43,434 nucleotides of DNA from Crenarchaeota archaeon 13_1_40CM_3_52_17 (GTDB taxonomy: Archaea > Thermoproteota > Bathyarchaeia > 40CM-2-53-6): the NCBI GenBank assembly GCA_001918745.1, contig MNGN01000061.1, forward strand, positions 1 through 43,434, given 5' to 3'. Position 1 is the first letter of the stretch. The number at the start of each line of letters is the position of its first letter. The notes under the pieces were generated by a model. The model was not told the origin of the DNA. It did not search any database and saw only the letters and a list, made by a program, of their open reading frames with translations. This document shows, piece after piece, positions 40,647 to 43,434 of this stretch. A program made the translations under genes and the position numbers.

Positions 40647-40796
40647 ATGCGAGGAGGAAATTGGAAGGGCAGGAACGTTCGAACCGAAATGAAGACCTTA
40701 GAATGCCCTCGATGTCACGACCACGTACGATTGGACAAGTACACTGTTCATATCGCCTCTTGTCCCCAACCAGCCGTTGCTAATACAGCGGCCTAG
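40647..40796 (+). CDS. 49-residue C2HC zinc-finger protein
   Basis: ATG at 40647 (ATG 40689 gives a 35-residue version). The core CPRCHDHVRLDKYTVHIASC has spacing C-x2-C-x11-H-x3-C, the same as Rad18-type UBZ4 fingers of eukaryotes and of some archaeal micro-zinc-finger proteins. The Cys/His spacing makes a chance frame unlikely. The N-terminal 14 residues are basic. It ends 11 bases before the 3' end of the convergent tRNA-Ser gene. It probably binds nucleic acid or protein. Confidence 0.55.
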   Translation: MRGGNWKGRNVRTEMKTLECPRCHDHVRLDKYTVHIASCPQPAVANTAA

Positions 40797-40806
40797 TTGA
40801 GTTATT

Positions 40807-40976
40807 TGGCGCCGGGAGTGGGATTCGAACCCACGCGGCCCTAACGGGCCACAGGCTCTCAAGGCCTACGCTCTCACATCGCTGGAAGATCTGCGCCTTT
40901 AGACCCACATCAGCAGGTTAATCCACTCGGCCAACGGGATGCAAGAAACCCAACCGAATCCTTGCATTATCCCGGC
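40807..40976 (-). tRNA. tRNA-Ser(UGA) split by three introns
   Basis: Acceptor GCCGGGA (40976-40970) pairs with TCCCGGC (40817-40811), then G73 and an encoded CCA (40809-40807). Class II variable arm GGCCC-GTTA-GGGCC, T arm GTGGG TTCGAAT CCCAC, and anticodon arm CAGGC CTTGAGA GCCTG (anticodon TGA) are clear. Introns: 36 nt at 8/9 (40933-40968; hairpin ATGCAAG/CTTGCAT), 20 nt in the D loop (40899-40918), and 25 nt at 29/30 (40866-40890). Central helices CGGG/CCCG, GGAT/GTCT and GCGC/GCGT with two 3-nt bulges each satisfy the bulge-helix-bulge rule. The 8/9 position is shared with tRNA-Asn. Confidence 0.9.
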
Positions 40977-41021
40977 GCGTCAACCCGCCTTCAGGTCAAA
41001 GCAGGAGCGCGATTGAGTCAG

Positions 41022-42214
41022 CTAATAAGCAGTTCTGGTTCTGCTAAGTCTTGGTCGGACCGGTCGGAATTCGTCGGTTGTTGGACTTATCTTGCCTTCA
41101 TCGACTTTGAGGATTAGGGTCGCGTTCTCCGGTTCCCGTTCCTCTAGCATCGCTTCACCTGGAGGCCCGTTGGGGCTGAACCTCGGCCCTCTTGCAGCCA
41201 GGTTCCTGGCCGCGTTCTCGTCCCTGTCTAGGATGGCTCCACATTGTGGACACCACAGTCTTCGGTGGGTGCTCTGGGGTCTTGTACCCGCATATTGAGC
41301 ACCGCTTAGAAGTGTTCCTAGCAGGAACGTAGATCACCTTTACTCCTTCCCATCGTGCTTTATACTCTACCTGTCGCTGCAGCTCTCCATAGCTCCAACT
41401 GTTCATCCTCGCCCGATAGTTTCTGCTCTGCCCGTTCCCCTTGCGATAGAGTCTTCTGATCCCAGTCAGCGTCTCCCTTGGACACGTTGTGGAGCATTGA
41501 TTGAACACGGTTGCGCTGTCTCTCTCCATACTTGGAAAAGACTCGCACCCTTATTCGCGCATCGTTTCTCTTGAACTGGCTTTTGACATAACGATAATCG
41601 GACGCGATCCTGGTCGCCTTGGACAAATCGAACGTACGAACTGTTTGGTCTGTTGATGCGACTGTTACGTTGTCCAAGTTCCGGTCTACACCCACGTATC
41701 CTTCCGGCTTGATCTCGATGGTGTCCTTCCTGTAGGTCATGCTTAGCGAGTGCGGGGTCAGAGTGACTGAGCGAATGTCAACCCCTGAGAGAACCTTGAG
41801 AGTTTGAGTATTCAGGTTGAGATAGACGTACCGCCACGGTTTGACGGGTAGCCTGAGAAGGCTGTCTTTCACCCTGAACCCGTAACAAGTGGTCAGCATG
41901 AGTTTCCTAGCCCATGGGATCCTTGTACGAGGGTTCTTTTTCTTCGCTTTTCGATAGTTGTGGAGCATTACAGTGGCTATACCGATCGCTCCTAGCCTAT
42001 AGTATCCGAGCATCTCACGGCTGAGACGATAATACGATTTCAACGAGAGAGTCTTGAGACTGGAAATATTCTCTTCTATTCCAACAGCGATGCAGACGTT
42101 CACCATACGTCTAAACTCGTCCAACAACCATAGGAGTTCGACTGAGGCCTGATGTTTCTGTCTGACCGACTTCACCGCGAGCAATAGTGACGCCAAAACA
42201 AGAGAATTCGTCAT
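41022..42214 (-). pseudogene. tnpB: Decayed TnpB (IS200/IS605-type OrfB)
   Basis: Three frames together give a TnpB: an N-terminal part with SMTYRKD and RuvC-I GVDRNLDNVTVAS (frame 1, 42214 to about 41485); then LTGIRRLYRKGN...MNSWSYGELQRQVEYKARWEGVKVIYV and first zinc pair CSICGYK (frame 2, to about 41270); then CPQCGAILDRDENAARNLAARG with the last catalytic Asp (frame 3, stop at 41022). About 15 residues before LTGIR, where the EDL glutamate normally lies, also look deleted. No tnpA is nearby. It can no longer make a full RNA-guided nuclease. Its end touches the promoter of tRNA-Ser. Confidence 0.82.
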
Positions 42215-42355
42215 TCCCAGATAGCGAATAGAGGATGGCGAACATCACTCGACAACCAGAACCAACACCTTTCCGAACAAGAGCCAGTAATCCCTCGCAT
42301 CCTACGAAGAGTTAACAGAGCCGTAATACACCAGCGAAACGTCTGAGGCGAAAAG
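42215..42355. other. Gap between tnpB relic and archease
   Basis: 141 bases without a gene. It should hold one end of the insertion element and the archease promoter; I could not identify element ends or a target-site repeat by eye. Confidence 0.3.
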
Positions 42356-42796
42356 GTGTTAGGAGCATCTGGAGGATATCGGTTTCTCGAACATGTAACC
42401 GATGCCTTCGCAGAGGCATGGGGAGAAACCCTCGAAGAAGCCTTCTCTCAAGCAGGTCTAGCCATGTTCGACACGATGCTTGACGTGAAGACGGTGCAGA
42501 CAAAGACCAATGTGGAAATCCAGACCAACGGTCATGACGAGAAGGAACTCCTCTACAACTATCTCGAAGAGCTCTTGCTTCTGCTTGAAGTCAAACAGCT
42601 CGCCCTTGGAAGGTTTACTGTGAACTCTATCACTCCGACTAAAGCCGAAATCAGACTCAAGGGTAATGTAGCTGGAGAGCCCTATGATCGCGCCAAACAT
42701 AACGGAAAGGTTGAGGTCAAAGGAATAACATACCATTTGATGGAGATAGAAAAACACCCGGGCAAAGCGACGGTCAGATTTCTACTCGACCTATAG
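42356..42796 (+). CDS. Archease (RtcB activator)
   Basis: 146 residues. YRFLEHVTDAFAEAWGETLEEAFSQAGLAMFDTMLD is the archease signature (metal-binding Asp/His near the N-terminus), with the acidic C-terminal LLDL. Archease speeds RtcB turnover by promoting guanylylation, and widens its NTP use. Start GTG at 42356. It lies 118 bases upstream of rtcB on the same strand, so ligase and activator are neighbours. Confidence 0.92.
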   Translation: MLGASGGYRFLEHVTDAFAEAWGETLEEAFSQAGLAMFDTMLDVKTVQTKTNVEIQTNGHDEKELLYNYLEELLLLLEVKQLALGRFTVNSITPTKAEIRLKGNVAGEPYDRAKHNGKVEVKGITYHLMEIEKHPGKATVRFLLDL

Positions 42797-42870
42797 ACCG
42801 ACTTGTGGGATCTGAGCCGCATATGACTCTCCGCCACTTACACGTCCATTCCCTTCTCGTTCCAGCCATG

Positions 42871-42878
42871 CTTATAGG
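42871..42878 (+). promoter_or_regulatory. TATA box of the rtcB gene
   Basis: CTTATAGG, about 40 bases before the ATG at 42915; transcript start near 42900 leaves a leader of about 15 nt. It suggests rtcB is also transcribed separately from archease. Confidence 0.5.
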
Positions 42879-42914
42879 TAGCTACTCAAGAAACAACGCG
42901 AGCGAAGAGAAACA

Positions 42915-43434
42915 ATGAGCCACCAAGGGTCCGGCCTCGTCAACCGTTCAAGCACACAAATTCCGATAACACAGATTGAGCCAAACATCTGGGAGGTACC
43001 CAAAGACTTCCAGTCAGGAATGAAAGTCCCCGCGAGAATCTACGCCGACGAAGACCTAATGTCCAAGATGAGAACCGATCGCACAATCCAACAGTGCGTA
43101 AATGTCGCCCACCTAGACGGGATTTGTAAATACGCCATCACCATGCCGGATGGCCATGAAGGATACGGGTTTCCAATAGGCGGAGTGGCAGCCACTGACT
43201 ATGACGAAGGCTTGATCAGCCCCGGAGGCGTCGGCTACGATATCAACTGCCTCTCCGGAGATTCGCGAGTCCTACATGACCTAGGATACACCCGACAAAT
43301 TTCAGACTTTGACAAGGATTGGAAGGACAGCATAATCAAATGCATAGGGAACGATTTACAGACATCCTCGACTGGGCTCGTCAGATTCCTCCACCAGAAG
43401 CCCCACCACAGAGTATTGAAGATCCGGACACTCC
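42915..43434 (+). CDS. rtcB: RtcB tRNA-splicing ligase, 5' part, with intein (runs off window)
   Basis: From ATG 42915 the frame is open to the window end (173 codons). [40 protein letters not shown] and [11 protein letters not shown] are RtcB; it joins 2',3'-cyclic phosphate and 5'-OH RNA ends produced by the tRNA splicing endonuclease. At Cys112 (43248), the metal-binding Cys of the DINCG motif, RtcB sequence is replaced by [17 protein letters not shown], an intein block A. The N-extein is thus complete and the intein continues past 43434; the C-extein lies outside. An intein at this Cys is known from archaeal RtcB (Pyrococcus). Confidence 0.92.
   Translation, partial: MSHQGSGLVNRSSTQIPITQIEPNIWEVPKDFQSGMKVPARIYADEDLMSKMRTDRTIQQCVNVAHLDGICKYAITMPDGHEGYGFPIGGVAATDYDEGLISPGGVGYDINCLSGDSRVLHDLGYTRQISDFDKDWKDSIIKCIGNDLQTSSTGLVRFLHQKPHHRVLKIRTL

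Noticed and set aside
40660-40695. T-arm-like TTCGAAC downstream of a D-arm-like GCTC-GAGC, suggesting a fifth split tRNA
   Set aside because: The bases flanking TTCGAAC do not form a T stem and no acceptor pair could be found within a reasonable distance.
40532-40783. 83-codon frame overlapping the zinc-finger gene
   Set aside because: It overlaps the better supported C2HC zinc-finger frame and the hairpin, and its sequence is low in hydrophobic core residues.
1-43434. CRISPR array or cas genes
   Set aside because: No regularly spaced direct repeats and no Cas-like protein; the only RNA-guided nuclease relative is the broken TnpB.

Overview
The window is archaeal chromosome, most likely from the TACK/Proteoarchaeota side (a Nitrososphaeria- or Bathyarchaeia-like lineage; this placement is inference). 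Supporting genes are a group II chaperonin, an HMf-type histone, ribosomal proteins S17e and L38e, aRF1, archaeal AdoMet synthetase, archaeosine tRNA-guanine transglycosylase, an archaeal Sm-like protein, a proteasome-assembly (PAC2) protein, RtcB plus archease, and TATA boxes about 25 bases before inferred transcript starts. Many genes start with TTG or GTG, and several promoters lie so close to the start codon that leaders must be very short.

Layout. 1-3.1 kb: intron-rich tRNA-Asn and tRNA-CAU genes, an RraA-like gene remnant, a GNAT acetyltransferase, a stand-alone 5'-3' exonuclease and a DUF1801 gene with a broken start. 3.2-10.3 kb: accessory region with a divergent ArsR/AHSA1 pair around a palindrome, an FMN alpha-hydroxyacid oxidase, a PRC-barrel/zinc-ribbon protein, small membrane proteins (two loci frameshifted), and a ParA-type ATPase with a membrane partner. 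10.6-19 kb: trypsin-like protease with a small companion, methyltransferase, AlkD-like repair protein, pilin-like protein, UMP kinase, and a MacB/FtsX-type ABC system. 19-30.9 kb: information-processing core (aRF1, presenilin-type protease, beta-CASP nuclease, PAC2, archaeosine TGT, Sm protein, Fap7-like kinase, a cryptic tRNA-Glu, thermosome, histone, S17e, a SerK-like kinase and a ubiquitin-like modifier). 31-40.5 kb: L38e, YchF-like GTPase, AdoMet synthetase, CPBP protease, ValRS, RGG-TRAM and OB-fold proteins, HD phosphohydrolase, enoyl-CoA hydratase family. 40.5-43.4 kb: tiny zinc-finger protein, tRNA-Ser with three introns, a decayed TnpB, archease, and RtcB interrupted by an intein that runs off the window.

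Main result. All four tRNA genes found here are split by two or three short introns (ten in total), most outside the canonical 37/38 site. Eight of the ten fit the strict archaeal bulge-helix-bulge rule (two 3-base bulges on opposite strands, 4 bp between them); the two in tRNA-CAU fit a relaxed form. One gene, tRNA-Glu(CUC), is interrupted in the T loop and D loop and would be easy to miss with a simple tRNA search. The machinery that rejoins tRNA exons (RtcB with archease) lies in the same window, and RtcB itself carries an intein inserted at the metal-binding cysteine of its active-site motif.
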